The notes below the pieces were generated by a model that saw only the letters and a program-made list of their open reading frames with translations, searched no databases and was not told the DNA's origin. DNA of 64,000 nt from Pseudomonas fluorescens. Lineage in GTDB: Bacteria > Pseudomonadota > Gammaproteobacteria > Pseudomonadales > Pseudomonadaceae. Positions 39,501 to 48,350 of this stretch are shown here, in pieces. Numbering within the stretch: position 1 is the stretch's first letter; every line of letters begins with the position of its first letter. The translations under genes were made by a program, and so were the position numbers. The stretch is taken from positions 2,605,001-2,669,000 of the forward strand of contig NZ_CP015637.1 in NCBI RefSeq assembly GCF_001708445.1, in the 5' to 3' direction.

Positions 39501-42500
39501 AAGGTTCGCAGATAACGCTTGGCTTGCGAGGTCTCGTTGATCAGTGCGTTGAGTTTTTCTTGGCTGTCGTTCAGCTGTTCGAGGCTGTATTGGTCGCTGT
39601 CATTTTTCACCAGGTGATTATTGATGATTGCCCAATCAATTATCGGGTTCAGTTGGGCAATGGCCTGCAACTGGGTTTCAGACGGTGAAATAGGATTGAT
39701 CTTGTGGAGCTCCATGACTTTCTGGAAGGTCATGCTCGCGGTAGCGCCCGCGGCGATCCGTTCGATCCGGTTGACGGCTGTGTTAAAGCCGACCCACTCG
39801 GGGGAACCCAGGGTGAGGGGCTGCGGCACGTCTTTTACCAGCAGGTGCGGTGCTGCCCCCGCTAACAACACCTTAGCCATGGCCGGTGCGAGGCTGGCCG
39901 GGACCTGCTTGGTGTCAATCAAGTGTTGCTTGAACTGCTCGACAATGGTGTCGGTGCCATGCCCCCAGTTCCCAGAGGCCATGAGGTCGAAACCCGCCAC
40001 GCTATTGCGCTGGGTGCCGGCCGTGGGGTCAAGCTCCAGCACCAGCGCAGTCAATAGCCATTGCTTCAGGCTGGTAGAGGTTTCAGCGCTTTTCATCTCG
40101 GTTTGCAGGCGGGTGGCAAACTCGAGGGCGGTGTCACTGGAAAGCAGCTGTTCCCGCGCTTGGTCAGGGTCGCTGCTCAGGTTCGGGACACTGGCACTCA
40201 AGAAACCGACCAGGGAACCATGGCTGCCAATGGACTTTTTCACGAACTCGGTTACCGCCACACGCTGCTCAGTACTCAACGGTATGTCTGTGGACAGGAA
40301 ACCCCATAGATTGCCAAAGGACGGCGCCTGCGGAATTTCGGTCTGCAAGGCCCGCAACAAGTTATCGACCTGTGCGGCCGATATGGCGCCGTACCAGCCT
40401 TGGTCCGAAAGAAACGCCTGGACGGTCGTGGTGCCCTTGGGCTGGTGGGAGGAGTCCGGGTCCACCGTGAAGCCCGTGGTCTGGTCGTTATCGACATTCC
40501 CGTGTTTGAGCTGATGGATCAGCGCATATCGATCGTTACTGTCGCCCAGTGCGGTTCTCTGGCGGTTCAGCCAGTTCACGACTTTCTGCGGGTTTTCAAC
40601 CGGTGTTGGAAATTGCTGCGTGCGGCCCATCAGCTCCGTGTGTCGTGCGAACGCCTGGCTGCTGTAGTCGTTGCTGATGCCATAAAAACTGCCCACCCAT
40701 TCGAAGGGCATGCTGTTGTCGGGCTGGTTCAGCGCGATGGTTTTTCCAGGGGGGCTGAATGCGGCCGCAGCGTTCAATACCGGTGCAAGCACATCGAAAT
40801 GCTCAGGGTACTTTTGCGCGAAGTCAGTGGCGGTAAAGCGCTGCTCAAGGCCATTGACCTTACCGATCAAGGCGTTGTCCGTGGGGTCAAAGCGCAGGGA
40901 GGTCAGGTCGATGTTCTGTTTTTGGACCCATTCGGTAAACCCACGTCCCTTCAGGGCCTTGTCCAAGTAAGCCCGCCACTGTCCGATCAGGCTGTTGGCC
41001 GGGATCGATTCAAGCATTTTCGACTCTGCTTGGCTCGAGTCGCTCTTGAGCTCAAGCATTACGCCATGCACCGCGACAGCCAGTGCTCTTTCGGTGCTGG
41101 CCAAGGCGTCTTCGGGCGTGTCCGGGCTGTGTGCGGGGGGCGCGAGGGGCGTAGCGCTGTCGTTTTCCTGCAGGCGGGACTTGACCTCGACCGCCAGGGT
41201 TTCAAGTGGCGAAAGGTTCAGCGTCTTTGCGCTGAGCGGTAGGGCGACTGCCTGCTGCTTCTCCCGCACGCTACGCGAGCGAGCATCGTCAGCCGAGGGG
41301 GAGACCAGCGCCTTGAAGCCGTTGTCTCGGATGATTTGCGCACTTCTGCTCAGATTGGCTGCACGTGATCGTTGTTGCCAGCCATCCTGAGGGAAGCCAT
41401 GGGGTGGCAGTGGTTCTTCGCCGTAGAAACGCAGTACTTCCGGCAGCGTTACAGGGTTCGCACCGGGGTAATCAACGTAGTCGCCCGAGCCTGTCGCCAT
41501 CTGCTTTACCGCGGGTTCCACGTCTTGCCAGACAGAGGCCCAATCTGAAATGGCGTTGACAGGGAAGGTGGTGTCGACACCCTTGACTTTACCCTTCAAG
41601 GTCCCGTCGTCCGAGTTGATTTGGATGCTCGACAGGTCAAGGCTGTTCGCGCGTACAAACGTGGTAAAGGCGCTGCTGTTCAGTGCGTCCTTGAGGTTAT
41701 TGCGGGCCAGGTTAAAGGTCGAGTACTCGGGCAGTTCGTCTATCGTGTACGCAAACGCCTGCCCCAGTGCCTGGCTGCACAGGCGGGCCAGGGCCTGATC
41801 GGCGTCCTTGACCTTTTGTATCGCCGGCACCGACGCGGGTATGAAGCCTGCCAGCAGCCGGTTCAACTGTGGCGTGGGCAGCTCCGCAACCTGTTGCTTG
41901 GCCTCTCTTTGGCGCTGCTGAACCGGGGCGAATTGCGCCGCGTAGTAACTGTCGGTGTTACTGATCGAACTGAAGTTTTGCTCTTTGAGCAATTGGTCGA
42001 TCGTGAATAATCGGTCGTCACTGTTGAAGCGGCTTTTGCGCACTAAATAAAAGGCCGCGACATCCTCCGCGGGTGCATGCCCGCGGTCGTGGAAACGGAT
42101 GTCCCCGCCCAGTTTTTTGGCCGCGGCTAAAACGGCCGATGAAGCGGCGGCCCAATCGGGATCTTGCGCCAAAGAAAAGCTGACGGTTTGCTTGTTCTGT
42201 AACCCGCTCAGGTCTCCGTTGGTGTTGATGACCAGGCTGGAAACATCAATACCCTTGGCTTGGGCAAAGGTCTTGAACGGTTGCGCGTCGAGCGCGTCAG
42301 CCAACGCGTTCCAGGCCAGGCCGAATGTTGAACCGGGCGGGACGGCAATCTTTTCCTCTCCAAAGCCGGAGCTTCGGGTTGCATCGACCCATCGGCGGAT
42401 CAAATGATTGGCGAAATTGATCGACAATTGCCGGTCGCCGTCTTCAACCAGGGCATTGGCGAACTGAGTGGTTGAGGTGTTGTCGGTGTGTTGCGCGGGA

Positions 42501-42955
42501 TCTGGGTTCTGCAGTTCCCGACGTGCTCGTGACACCACAGGGGAAGGGAGCGAGGCGGGTTGCGATGGGGTTTGGAGTATGTCGTGAATGAGCTGGGCGT
42601 AGGTTTTCTGCGGATTCAGTGCGCTGGGCTGGTTCAGGTGTCGCTCGACTTCATCGTGCAGTATTTCGCCTGTGAGGGGCGGACGGCTGTTGTTTATCAA
42701 CTGGCTGATCTGCGCGGCCAGGCTCGGTCGTTCTTCTGTCATCGCGTAGCTGAGCAGGTGCACGATGCGCTGCCGGGCGTGTGGCGGTATATCGCCGGCC
42801 TGCACGGGCGCGAGGAGAGCCTGGTGGTTGTTCATCTGATTATTAAACAGCGGGATGACTTGCGAGGCCATTGAGTACGCAGGTTTTGCGGCGGCGCTCA
42901 TGTCGTTTGAGCCGGTGATGGTGGCGGGAGCAGGTAACCGCTGAACGTTGATCAT
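36551..42955 (-). CDS. Giant toxin-like protein with C-terminal Cys-His-Asp (papain/deamidase-like) domain
   Basis: A 2134-residue protein (ATG at 42955, MINVQRLP, after AAGGG; an ATG at 43000 would add 15 residues). No Sec signal peptide is visible. Three divergent repeats of about 100 residues lie near 211-305, 413-515 and 657-763. Each has an AL...F..(F/W) helix, then (I/L)D(L/V)(S/T)S(L/I), a L.GK..G turn and a FY motif. A hydrophobic, Ala-rich segment around 1450-1490 follows DLYHGEFVKAAGDLAVD and may insert in membranes. The C-terminus has GAGNCHEMAES (Cys2018), GGDHVFTVVGG (His2046) and AWIVDPWAD (Asp2076), the arrangement of papain-fold or glutamine-deamidase toxins. The gene is less GC-rich than its neighbours (one 60-base line hand-counted at 43 percent). 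Secretion route, target and immunity are not evident. It resembles the large dermonecrotic-type toxins of pseudomonads, by recall only. Confidence 0.8.
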   Translation of the reverse strand: MINVQRLPAPATITGSNDMSAAAKPAYSMASQVIPLFNNQMNNHQALLAPVQAGDIPPHARQRIVHLLSYAMTEERPSLAAQISQLINNSRPPLTGEILHDEVERHLNQPSALNPQKTYAQLIHDILQTPSQPASLPSPVVSRARRELQNPDPAQHTDNTSTTQFANALVEDGDRQLSINFANHLIRRWVDATRSSGFGEEKIAVPPGSTFGLAWNALADALDAQPFKTFAQAKGIDVSSLVINTNGDLSGLQNKQTVSFSLAQDPDWAAASSAVLAAAKKLGGDIRFHDRGHAPAEDVAAFYLVRKSRFNSDDRLFTIDQLLKEQNFSSISNTDSYYAAQFAPVQQRQREAKQQVAELPTPQLNRLLAGFIPASVPAIQKVKDADQALARLCSQALGQAFAYTIDELPEYSTFNLARNNLKDALNSSAFTTFVRANSLDLSSIQINSDDGTLKGKVKGVDTTFPVNAISDWASVWQDVEPAVKQMATGSGDYVDYPGANPVTLPEVLRFYGEEPLPPHGFPQDGWQQRSRAANLSRSAQIIRDNGFKALVSPSADDARSRSVREKQQAVALPLSAKTLNLSPLETLAVEVKSRLQENDSATPLAPPAHSPDTPEDALASTERALAVAVHGVMLELKSDSSQAESKMLESIPANSLIGQWRAYLDKALKGRGFTEWVQKQNIDLTSLRFDPTDNALIGKVNGLEQRFTATDFAQKYPEHFDVLAPVLNAAAAFSPPGKTIALNQPDNSMPFEWVGSFYGISNDYSSQAFARHTELMGRTQQFPTPVENPQKVVNWLNRQRTALGDSNDRYALIHQLKHGNVDNDQTTGFTVDPDSSHQPKGTTTVQAFLSDQGWYGAISAAQVDNLLRALQTEIPQAPSFGNLWGFLSTDIPLSTEQRVAVTEFVKKSIGSHGSLVGFLSASVPNLSSDPDQAREQLLSSDTALEFATRLQTEMKSAETSTSLKQWLLTALVLELDPTAGTQRNSVAGFDLMASGNWGHGTDTIVEQFKQHLIDTKQVPASLAPAMAKVLLAGAAPHLLVKDVPQPLTLGSPEWVGFNTAVNRIERIAAGATASMTFQKVMELHKINPISPSETQLQAIAQLNPIIDWAIINNHLVKNDSDQYSLEQLNDSQEKLNALINETSQAKRYLRTFTPPSRRAMALATLRETFGSAIDFESPVLWEKVAGGLFSGINASIVEVYEAGRLGESWSTYKTGLNVDDLRNRAHELPDINAQFDKAIQEDFTPRRLNTISLFKDMLSKLPFDERNSLQFGTLDFLKVEGVGNGVVITSDHKGVRRYFAVYPATGQIVKIPNINPSTKQGHTVELGIDVDALKNGTAPKPGATANVALTAIKPFIQVVPDDTDKNPLLREITFDEESPSQESSPPYSNRRMEAVATALTDAVYLHKSDFISFHRGFNNPVENGVEPSDFFKGILRALPGGSSLEDLYHGEFVKAAGDLAVDVALYAATEGAGKLWRVAKSGAAWAAAKTSAKFIGKFGAEGAESIALKDMSAANTSASLSALARMQGSHLAEASAGMSGRAANLADGAVTRTGTAEQQIKATALFQDGQWHAYDPKTLSAYGPALSDFRSDTSIVLKRETSPDGESILMPEALFSENPQVINRATHTDLRVGDRVYRFDPKKPDVITDLESADHFNTPQDMEAFCPAGPRVKRGTNDLCFSNIVSDFSGNTAKLVQALEHKRLYPSPAIAGKSPTIVFERRLFDVVEQDGVHSLTPRTLQVPVDYLPVTRGTIIKDPHFGFPGTSTLANLEQNTRIVKLGPISSLSNDQRELRGTISLLPTQSGGPKRYLTVEADPLTFYYSEFDATSTVLNFKKIGQQASAFENVLIKAHTAETENLLKLTGAPLNKAFVALPTLDSAFAKLEAAGYTHAEATKLRTTIATFSAEKKREFVYQLINRLKNANDTVVLKATSIEPLTKAENFANLPVEEQNRFYAENAKKTVDSHFNATAIGSANKHTPNDLNDRYREDVANTIISWMRDNHRPAVESSLKFGAGNCHEMAESAAQIIKKSGGTAQAWYVEGGDHVFTVVGGPPSAGKSTVNFSQAEWKDAWIVDPWADISCKASEYTGRLRKKMSEWHANGLKIYTNKGWRNPTYPQWIYELTTLQKRPLRA

Positions 42956-43122
42956 GAGTAGCCCTTTTACCTTTGCGTTGATAGACAAGGCATCACCCAT
43001 CGAGTGAAAGAGGAGCGATGTCTTCGCTAAGTGGCCAGGGGCTTGGTCCAGTTCCAGTGACAGGGTGTGGAGGGATTACTTCAAGGGATTGCTGTGTAAT
43101 CGTTTGTCTATGCGCAAAGAGC

Positions 43123-44028
43123 TCAAGCCAGGTTTTGTTCGGTGAGCCGCTGCACCGCCAGGCGACGGTAGTGGGAGGGGGTCATGCCCTTGAGCTGTTG
43201 GAAGCGTCGATTGAAGTTGGAGATGTTATTGAAGCCGGATTCGAAACACACATCCGTGACGGCTTTATCGCCATCGGCCAGTAACTCGCAGGACTTGCTG
43301 ATACGCAAGCGATTGACGAACTCGATAAACGTGCGACCGGTGGCCTGCTTGAACACCCGGGAAAAATACGTCGGCTTCATGCCCAGGTGTTCCGCCACTT
43401 CCTCCAGCGGCAACTCCCGCGCGTAGTGGGCAAAGATGTAGTCCACCGCGCGGTTGGTGCGGTCGATGCTGTGCTCATCGGCCAGTTGCGGCGTGGTCAC
43501 GCCGGACAACAACTGGTAGTCCTCGCACGCGCTCAGCACGTCCAGCAGGATAAAGAAGTGCCCCAGGCGCGCCATGCCTTGGGCGTCCTCAATGCGTTGC
43601 ATCAGGGTCATGGCCTGGGCGATGGTTTTTTTGCAACGAAACTCGATGCCGGACTGCGCCCGTTCCAGCAGCGGTGCCAGGGTCTTGAGTTCGGCGAAAA
43701 TAGGGCTGCCGTTCTCAAACAGTTCATCGGTGAAGTTCACCAGCATGTCGCGCTTGGGCACCACCTCGTCTTCCTCCACCTGGCTGATCCAGTTGTGGGG
43801 CAGGTTGGGGCCGGTGAGGAACAGGCTTTCCGGGTAGAAATTGCCGATGTAGTCGCCGATGAACACTTTGCCGGAGCTGGCGATAATCAAGTGCAGCTCG
43901 TACTCCTTATGGAAGTGCCAGCGTACCAACGGGCAGGGGAAACCATGCTGGCGATAGATGATGGACAGGCCGTTGTGATCGTCCATCAGCTCGTAGGAAG
44001 GGTCGGTGATTCGCGTTGCTCGGGTCAT
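43123..44028 (-). CDS. mtlR: AraC-family activator of the mannitol operon MtlR
   Basis: A 301-residue regulator. The N-terminal cupin-like sensing domain holds YRQHGFPCPLVRWHFHKEYELH. The C-terminal double helix-turn-helix holds LPLEEVAEHLGMKPTYFSRVFKQATG and AVTDVCFESGFNNISNFNRRFQQ, ending in the AraC signature. In P. fluorescens MtlR activates mtlEFGKDYZ in response to polyols. It normally lies close to mtlE in published clusters, as I recall; here the toxin-like gene separates them by about 6.8 kb. Confidence 0.95.
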   Translation of the reverse strand: MTRATRITDPSYELMDDHNGLSIIYRQHGFPCPLVRWHFHKEYELHLIIASSGKVFIGDYIGNFYPESLFLTGPNLPHNWISQVEEDEVVPKRDMLVNFTDELFENGSPIFAELKTLAPLLERAQSGIEFRCKKTIAQAMTLMQRIEDAQGMARLGHFFILLDVLSACEDYQLLSGVTTPQLADEHSIDRTNRAVDYIFAHYARELPLEEVAEHLGMKPTYFSRVFKQATGRTFIEFVNRLRISKSCELLADGDKAVTDVCFESGFNNISNFNRRFQQLKGMTPSHYRRLAVQRLTEQNLA

Positions 44029-44273
44029 GCTGCCGTCGCTTTATTGTGGTTGCGATTCGAATAATGCCCCCTTGTGTGTTGTCGCTGCCAGCGGCAAGTT
44101 GATCGGAGCATCTCTGAATGCCGTTTTTGGTGATTGGCTACTTAATATATTTAACTGGGCTGTGATATTAACAAAAGCGTTTGCAGGCAGCCGTTGTGCT
44201 GATCGAGAGCGGCATGGCCGCTGGGATCAAAGAAGATTTTTATGTGAAACAGAGCACGAGTGAGGGTGTGGTT

Positions 44274-44786
44274 ATGATTCGTGATGCACTACCCAAGGAC
44301 GCGAAGAGCATCGCCAATGTTCATGTCAGTAGCTGGCAACACGCTTATCTCAGTCTGATGCCGGCTGATTTTTTGTCCTCGCTTACTGCAACGTTGCCTA
44401 AGAGGGAAGCTTATTGGGCTCATGCAATTGAAAGCAAAGAGTCTGACGTTTTAGTTTCAGAGGTGGATGGGAACGTTATTGGTTGGATTTCAGTGGGGCC
44501 TTGCCGTGATGAAGATAAGTCTGGCGCCGAAGCGGGAGAGGTCATGGCTATCTACGTCTTGGCAGAATACTGGGGCAAGGGTATAGGCGCCCAATTATGG
44601 GCGTCAGGTTTAAAGCGTTTGGTTGATCAGGGTTACAAGCTTGTTACCTTATGGGTTTTAGCTGAAAACGAAAGGGCTGTGCGCTTCTATCAAGGGCTCG
44701 GAGGGCAGGAGGAGCTTGGCAGCCGTCGCACGCTCGTCCGTGGCGGGGTGTCCCTGGAGGAGGTGAGGTACGTCTGGGCGCGTTAG
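44274..44786 (+). CDS. GNAT-family N-acetyltransferase
   Basis: A 170-residue acetyl-CoA-dependent acetyltransferase. MIRDALPKDAKSIANVHVSSWQHAY at the N-terminus and VMAIYVLAEYWGKGIGAQLW (motif A, with the Q/RxxGxG/A-like GKGIGAQ) are GNAT hallmarks, followed by LWVLAENERAVRFYQGLG (motif B). The substrate is unknown. Codon use is noticeably AT-richer than in the flanking genes, suggesting recent acquisition. It is divergent from mtlR. The 245 bases between them are AT-rich and hold no other gene I can see. Confidence 0.85.
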   Translation: MIRDALPKDAKSIANVHVSSWQHAYLSLMPADFLSSLTATLPKREAYWAHAIESKESDVLVSEVDGNVIGWISVGPCRDEDKSGAEAGEVMAIYVLAEYWGKGIGAQLWASGLKRLVDQGYKLVTLWVLAENERAVRFYQGLGGQEELGSRRTLVRGGVSLEEVRYVWAR

Positions 44787-44871
44787 GGGGCAGGGATGCC
44801 CGATTCAACTTGCCGCGCAGCGGCGGCAAGTCAGAGTCACGATGTTCATGTTCTTTGCGCTGCTCGATTCC

Positions 44872-46161
44872 CTAGAGGTTGCGGTTCTTCGCCTCGATCC
44901 ACTGGGACATGTACTGCGTACTTTTATGCGCGTGATGGCGCAGCATGCTGCCGGTAAAGTTGTCGCGGCGATGGGCCGCAAGGTTGCGGCGGCATTGCTC
45001 CAGGCATGCCACCAAGGCCGGTCCGTGGAGGGCCTGGTCATAGCGCCGGGCCAGGAGCTGGCGCCCCTGTTCCTGGGCCTGGGTCCAACGCTCGCGGTCC
45101 TGATAAAGGGCCACGGCGGCGGCGGCCAGGGCCGGGGCGTTCTGCTCGATCGCGCCGGGCCAGGGCTGATCGTCGCCCATCGCTTCGGCGCCGATCGGTG
45201 TGGTGACATTCGGCGTGCCACACAGCATCGCATCCGCCAGCTTGCCCTTGATCCCGGCGCCAAAGCGCAGGGGGGCCAGGCAGATACGTGCGGCACTCAT
45301 CACCTGCAACGCATCTTCGGCCCAGTTCATCACATGAAACCCCTGGGCCGCGTTGTGCAGGGCGGTGGCCTTGGGCGGGGTGTAGGCCCCGTAGATATGC
45401 AGTTGGGCGCCCGGCAGTTGCTGGCGGATCAGCGGCCACACGCTGTTTTTCATCCACAACACCGCATCCCAGTTCGGCGCGTGACGGAAGTTACCGATAC
45501 TGAGGAAGTGCGCGCGGTCTTCAAAGGGCGCGAAAGCCGCGGTCGGTGGCTGCATCATCAACGGGCACCAGTGGAGCAGGGCGGCGGGCACCTTGAACTG
45601 TTCGATGAGCAGGCGGATTTCCACGTCGGAAATCATCAGGCTGATATCGCAGCGGTAAATCGCCGCAATTTCACGCTTGGCCAGGTCGGTGTCGGCCATC
45701 AACTGGAATTCCTGTTTCAGCGCCGGGGTAAACAGTGCACTGAAGTCTTCGCCGTCGGGATGGGCCTTGAGGTGGTCCCTGAGGCGCTGGTGGCGCGCGT
45801 CGCGCAGGCTTTGCAGGTCGGAGGTCTCCAGCACGCGCAGGGCGTGGGGGCAGCACTTCTCCACGCGCCAACCAAACTGTTCTTCCATCATGAAACGGTC
45901 GAACAGCACGATGTCCGGGGCCAATTCGCAAATAAAATCGTCGAAGCTGCTGTTATTGAGCTCAATCGCGCATTCGGCGATGCCCAGCGCAGCCAGGTCG
46001 GCTTTGTGCTCGCCCAGCGCTGCGGGGCTGCTGAAGGTTATATCCCAACCTTGCGTAAGAAAAGTCTCGAGGATCTGCATCATATGCCCGCCCGCTGCCG
46101 AGGAGCGTGGCTCCGGCCAGACATAACCAATGACCAGGACTTTGGTGGCGGGCTGATTCAT
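44872..46161 (-). CDS. Glycosyltransferase (GT-B fold, family 4-like)
   Basis: A 429-residue cytoplasmic glycosyltransferase. The N-terminal Rossmann half starts KVLVIGYVWPEPRSSAAGGHMMQ. The C-terminal donor-binding half has FLSIGNFRHAPNWDAV, LHIYGAYTP and ICLAPLRFGAGIKGKLADAMLCGTPN (split: ICLAPLRFGAGIKGK, LADAMLCGTPN), typical of GT4-like enzymes. Acceptor and donor are not predictable, and no polysaccharide genes flank it. The ATG at 46161 follows AAGGAA; an upstream in-frame ATG at 46212 has no support. Confidence 0.85.
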   Translation of the reverse strand: MNQPATKVLVIGYVWPEPRSSAAGGHMMQILETFLTQGWDITFSSPAALGEHKADLAALGIAECAIELNNSSFDDFICELAPDIVLFDRFMMEEQFGWRVEKCCPHALRVLETSDLQSLRDARHQRLRDHLKAHPDGEDFSALFTPALKQEFQLMADTDLAKREIAAIYRCDISLMISDVEIRLLIEQFKVPAALLHWCPLMMQPPTAAFAPFEDRAHFLSIGNFRHAPNWDAVLWMKNSVWPLIRQQLPGAQLHIYGAYTPPKATALHNAAQGFHVMNWAEDALQVMSAARICLAPLRFGAGIKGKLADAMLCGTPNVTTPIGAEAMGDDQPWPGAIEQNAPALAAAAVALYQDRERWTQAQEQGRQLLARRYDQALHGPALVACLEQCRRNLAAHRRDNFTGSMLRHHAHKSTQYMSQWIEAKNRNL

Positions 46162-46319
46162 TAACAACGATTTCCTTGGAGGGCAGGCGCAAAGCGCGCA
46201 ATTAAACCACAACCGCGAGACATGACAATTTGTGTCTGGCGGTAGGTAGCCACAGCACTTTGTGGTTAACTTCCGCCTCTCGAATTCGTTTAATCAAACC
46301 CAGCATAAGGATTCCGTCC

Positions 46320-46820
46320 ATGGCTCAAGTCACCCTTCGTGGTAACCCCGTCCAAGTTGAAGGCGAACTGCCGCAAACCGGCTCCAAAGCGCCAGACTTC
46401 ACCCTGACCGCCGGCGATCTGTCGGATGCGACCCTGGCCACCTTCGCCGGCAAACGCAAAGTGCTGAACATCTTCCCAAGCGTCGACACCCCGACCTGCG
46501 CCACCTCGGTACGCAAGTTCAACGCCCAGGCCAACGAGCTGAACAACACTGTCGTGCTGTGCATCTCCTCCGACCTGCCGTTTGCCCAGAAGCGTTTTTG
46601 CGGCACCGAAGGCCTGGACAACGTGCAGAACCTGTCGGACTTCCGCAACGCTGATTTCGCCGTTGACTACGGCGTTTCGATTGCTGACGGCCCCCTCCGG
46701 GCCCTGACCGCCCGTGCCGTCGTCGTGTTGGATGAAAACGACACTGTGCTGCACAGCGAACTGGTCCCTGAAATCGGCCAGGAGCCAAACTACGAAGCAG
46801 CCCTGGCTGTTTTGAAGTAA
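46320..46820 (+). CDS. tpx: Thiol peroxidase Tpx
   Basis: An atypical 2-Cys peroxiredoxin of 166 residues reducing lipid and other hydroperoxides with thioredoxin. The peroxidatic Cys60 is in [12 protein letters not shown] and the resolving Cys94 in KRFCGTEG, the standard Tpx spacing. The N-terminal [18 protein letters not shown] is typical. A ribosome-binding AAGGA lies about eight bases before the ATG. A terminator follows, so the gene is probably a single unit. Confidence 0.97.
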   Translation: MAQVTLRGNPVQVEGELPQTGSKAPDFTLTAGDLSDATLATFAGKRKVLNIFPSVDTPTCATSVRKFNAQANELNNTVVLCISSDLPFAQKRFCGTEGLDNVQNLSDFRNADFAVDYGVSIADGPLRALTARAVVVLDENDTVLHSELVPEIGQEPNYEAALAVLK

Positions 46821-46872
46821 CTGTTTCGGCGCATTACTGTCGTTACGCAGTAACACGCGCGGCACATAATTG

Positions 46873-46899
46873 CGGCCTGGCCTAGTCCAGGCCGTTTTT
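46873..46899 (+). terminator. Intrinsic terminator of tpx
   Basis: CGGCCTGG / CCAGGCCG, an eight-base-pair stem with loop CCTAGT, is followed by TTTTT. The remaining intergenic sequence to 47051 shows no further feature, though it must hold the promoter of the efflux operon. Confidence 0.85.
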
Positions 46900-47051
46900 A
46901 TTTGCACGTCAGATGCTTAGGGAAATAGCCGGCGGACTAAGCTCAAAAGTTAAAAGATGTAAGCCCAAGGTAAATAGCCGGTAAAGGCGCTTTTCTTAAC
47001 GCGCCCCAGTGCTTATCTTTCAGCCTCCCAAAGAAGAAGCTCTCGCGCCCA

Positions 47052-48350
47052 ATGGTTGATCACTCCATGCAATCCACCCCCCGTAACTCCCGACGCTGGC
47101 TGTTCGGCCTGCTTGTGCTGCTGGTTATCGCCGGTCTGTGCTGGAAATTCTGGCCGGGTGGCGCTGCCCATAAAGATGCGCCGGCCGCACGCACCAGCAA
47201 GACGGGCATGGCACGCCCAGGCTTCGGTGGTTCCACTGGGCCGGTGCCGGTGCGCGTGGCACCGGCGGTGCTGGGGGAATTCCCGGTGTACTACAAGGCA
47301 TTGGGTACGGTCACCGCGCTCAACACCATCAATGTACGCAGCCAGGTGGGCGGCCAGTTGGTGAAGATCGCCTTTGAAGAAGGGCAGATGGTCAAGGCCG
47401 GCGACCTGTTGGCGGAAATCGACCCGCGCAGCTATCAGAACGCCTTGCTCCAGGCCCAGGGCACGCTGATGCAGAACCAGGCCCAGTTGAAGAACGCCCA
47501 GGTCGACGTCCAGCGTTACCGCGACCTCTACGCCCAGGACAGCATCGCCAAGCAGACCCTCGACACAGCCGAAGCGCTGGTCCTGCAATACCAGGGCACG
47601 GTCAAGACCAACCAGGGCGCGGTGGACGACGCCAAGCTCAACCTCGAATTCACCAGGATCCGCGCGCCGATCAGCGGGCGCGTCGGCCTGCGTCAGCTCG
47701 ACGTCGGTAACCTGGTGGCCGCCAACGACACCACGGCGCTGGCGGTGATCACCCAGACCCAACCGATCAGCGTGGCCTTCACCCTGCCGGAGAGCACCCT
47801 GGAAACCGTGCTCGCCCGTTACCACGCCGGCAACAAGCTGCCCGTGGAGGCCTGGGACCGTGGCGATGCGAAGCGCCAGGCCACCGGCGTGCTACAGAGC
47901 CTGGACAACCAGATCGACGTCACCACCGGTACCCTGAAGTTCAAGGCACGTTTCGATAACAAGGACCAGGTACTGTTCCCCAACCAATTCGTGAATGTGC
48001 ATCTGCTCGCCGATACCCTGCACAACGTGGTACTGGCGCCGTCGGCCGCGATTCAGTTCGGCAACAACGGCACCTTTGTCTACAAGCTCGATGGCGATAA
48101 GAAGGTCAAGGTCCAGCCGTTGGTGGTGGGTGACAGCGATGGCGATAACACCGTGATCAAGGAGGGCCTGGTCGCCGGCGACCGGGTGGTGCTTGAAGGC
48201 ACCGACCGCCTGAAGGACGGCAGCGAAGTCGAAGTGGTCAACGACAGCAGCCAGGTACCGACCACGCCGACCGAGCACCTGCAAGGCAAGCCTGCTGCGA
48301 AAGGGGAGACCGGCGCTGACGCCGGCAAGGCGCAAAAGGTCGGTTCATGA
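47052..48350 (+). CDS. mdtA: RND efflux periplasmic adaptor (MdtA/MuxA)
   Basis: Membrane fusion protein of 432 residues linking inner-membrane pumps to the outer-membrane channel. It has an N-terminal anchor ([18 protein letters not shown]), the lipoyl half-motifs [18 protein letters not shown] and [11 protein letters not shown], an alpha-hairpin, and [21 protein letters not shown] (split: [21 protein letters not shown]). It is followed by two RND pump genes, which defines the MdtABC/MuxABC arrangement. The start could be the ATG at 47067. Its stop overlaps mdtB by four bases (ATGA). Confidence 0.94.
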   Translation: MVDHSMQSTPRNSRRWLFGLLVLLVIAGLCWKFWPGGAAHKDAPAARTSKTGMARPGFGGSTGPVPVRVAPAVLGEFPVYYKALGTVTALNTINVRSQVGGQLVKIAFEEGQMVKAGDLLAEIDPRSYQNALLQAQGTLMQNQAQLKNAQVDVQRYRDLYAQDSIAKQTLDTAEALVLQYQGTVKTNQGAVDDAKLNLEFTRIRAPISGRVGLRQLDVGNLVAANDTTALAVITQTQPISVAFTLPESTLETVLARYHAGNKLPVEAWDRGDAKRQATGVLQSLDNQIDVTTGTLKFKARFDNKDQVLFPNQFVNVHLLADTLHNVVLAPSAAIQFGNNGTFVYKLDGDKKVKVQPLVVGDSDGDNTVIKEGLVAGDRVVLEGTDRLKDGSEVEVVNDSSQVPTTPTEHLQGKPAAKGETGADAGKAQKVGS

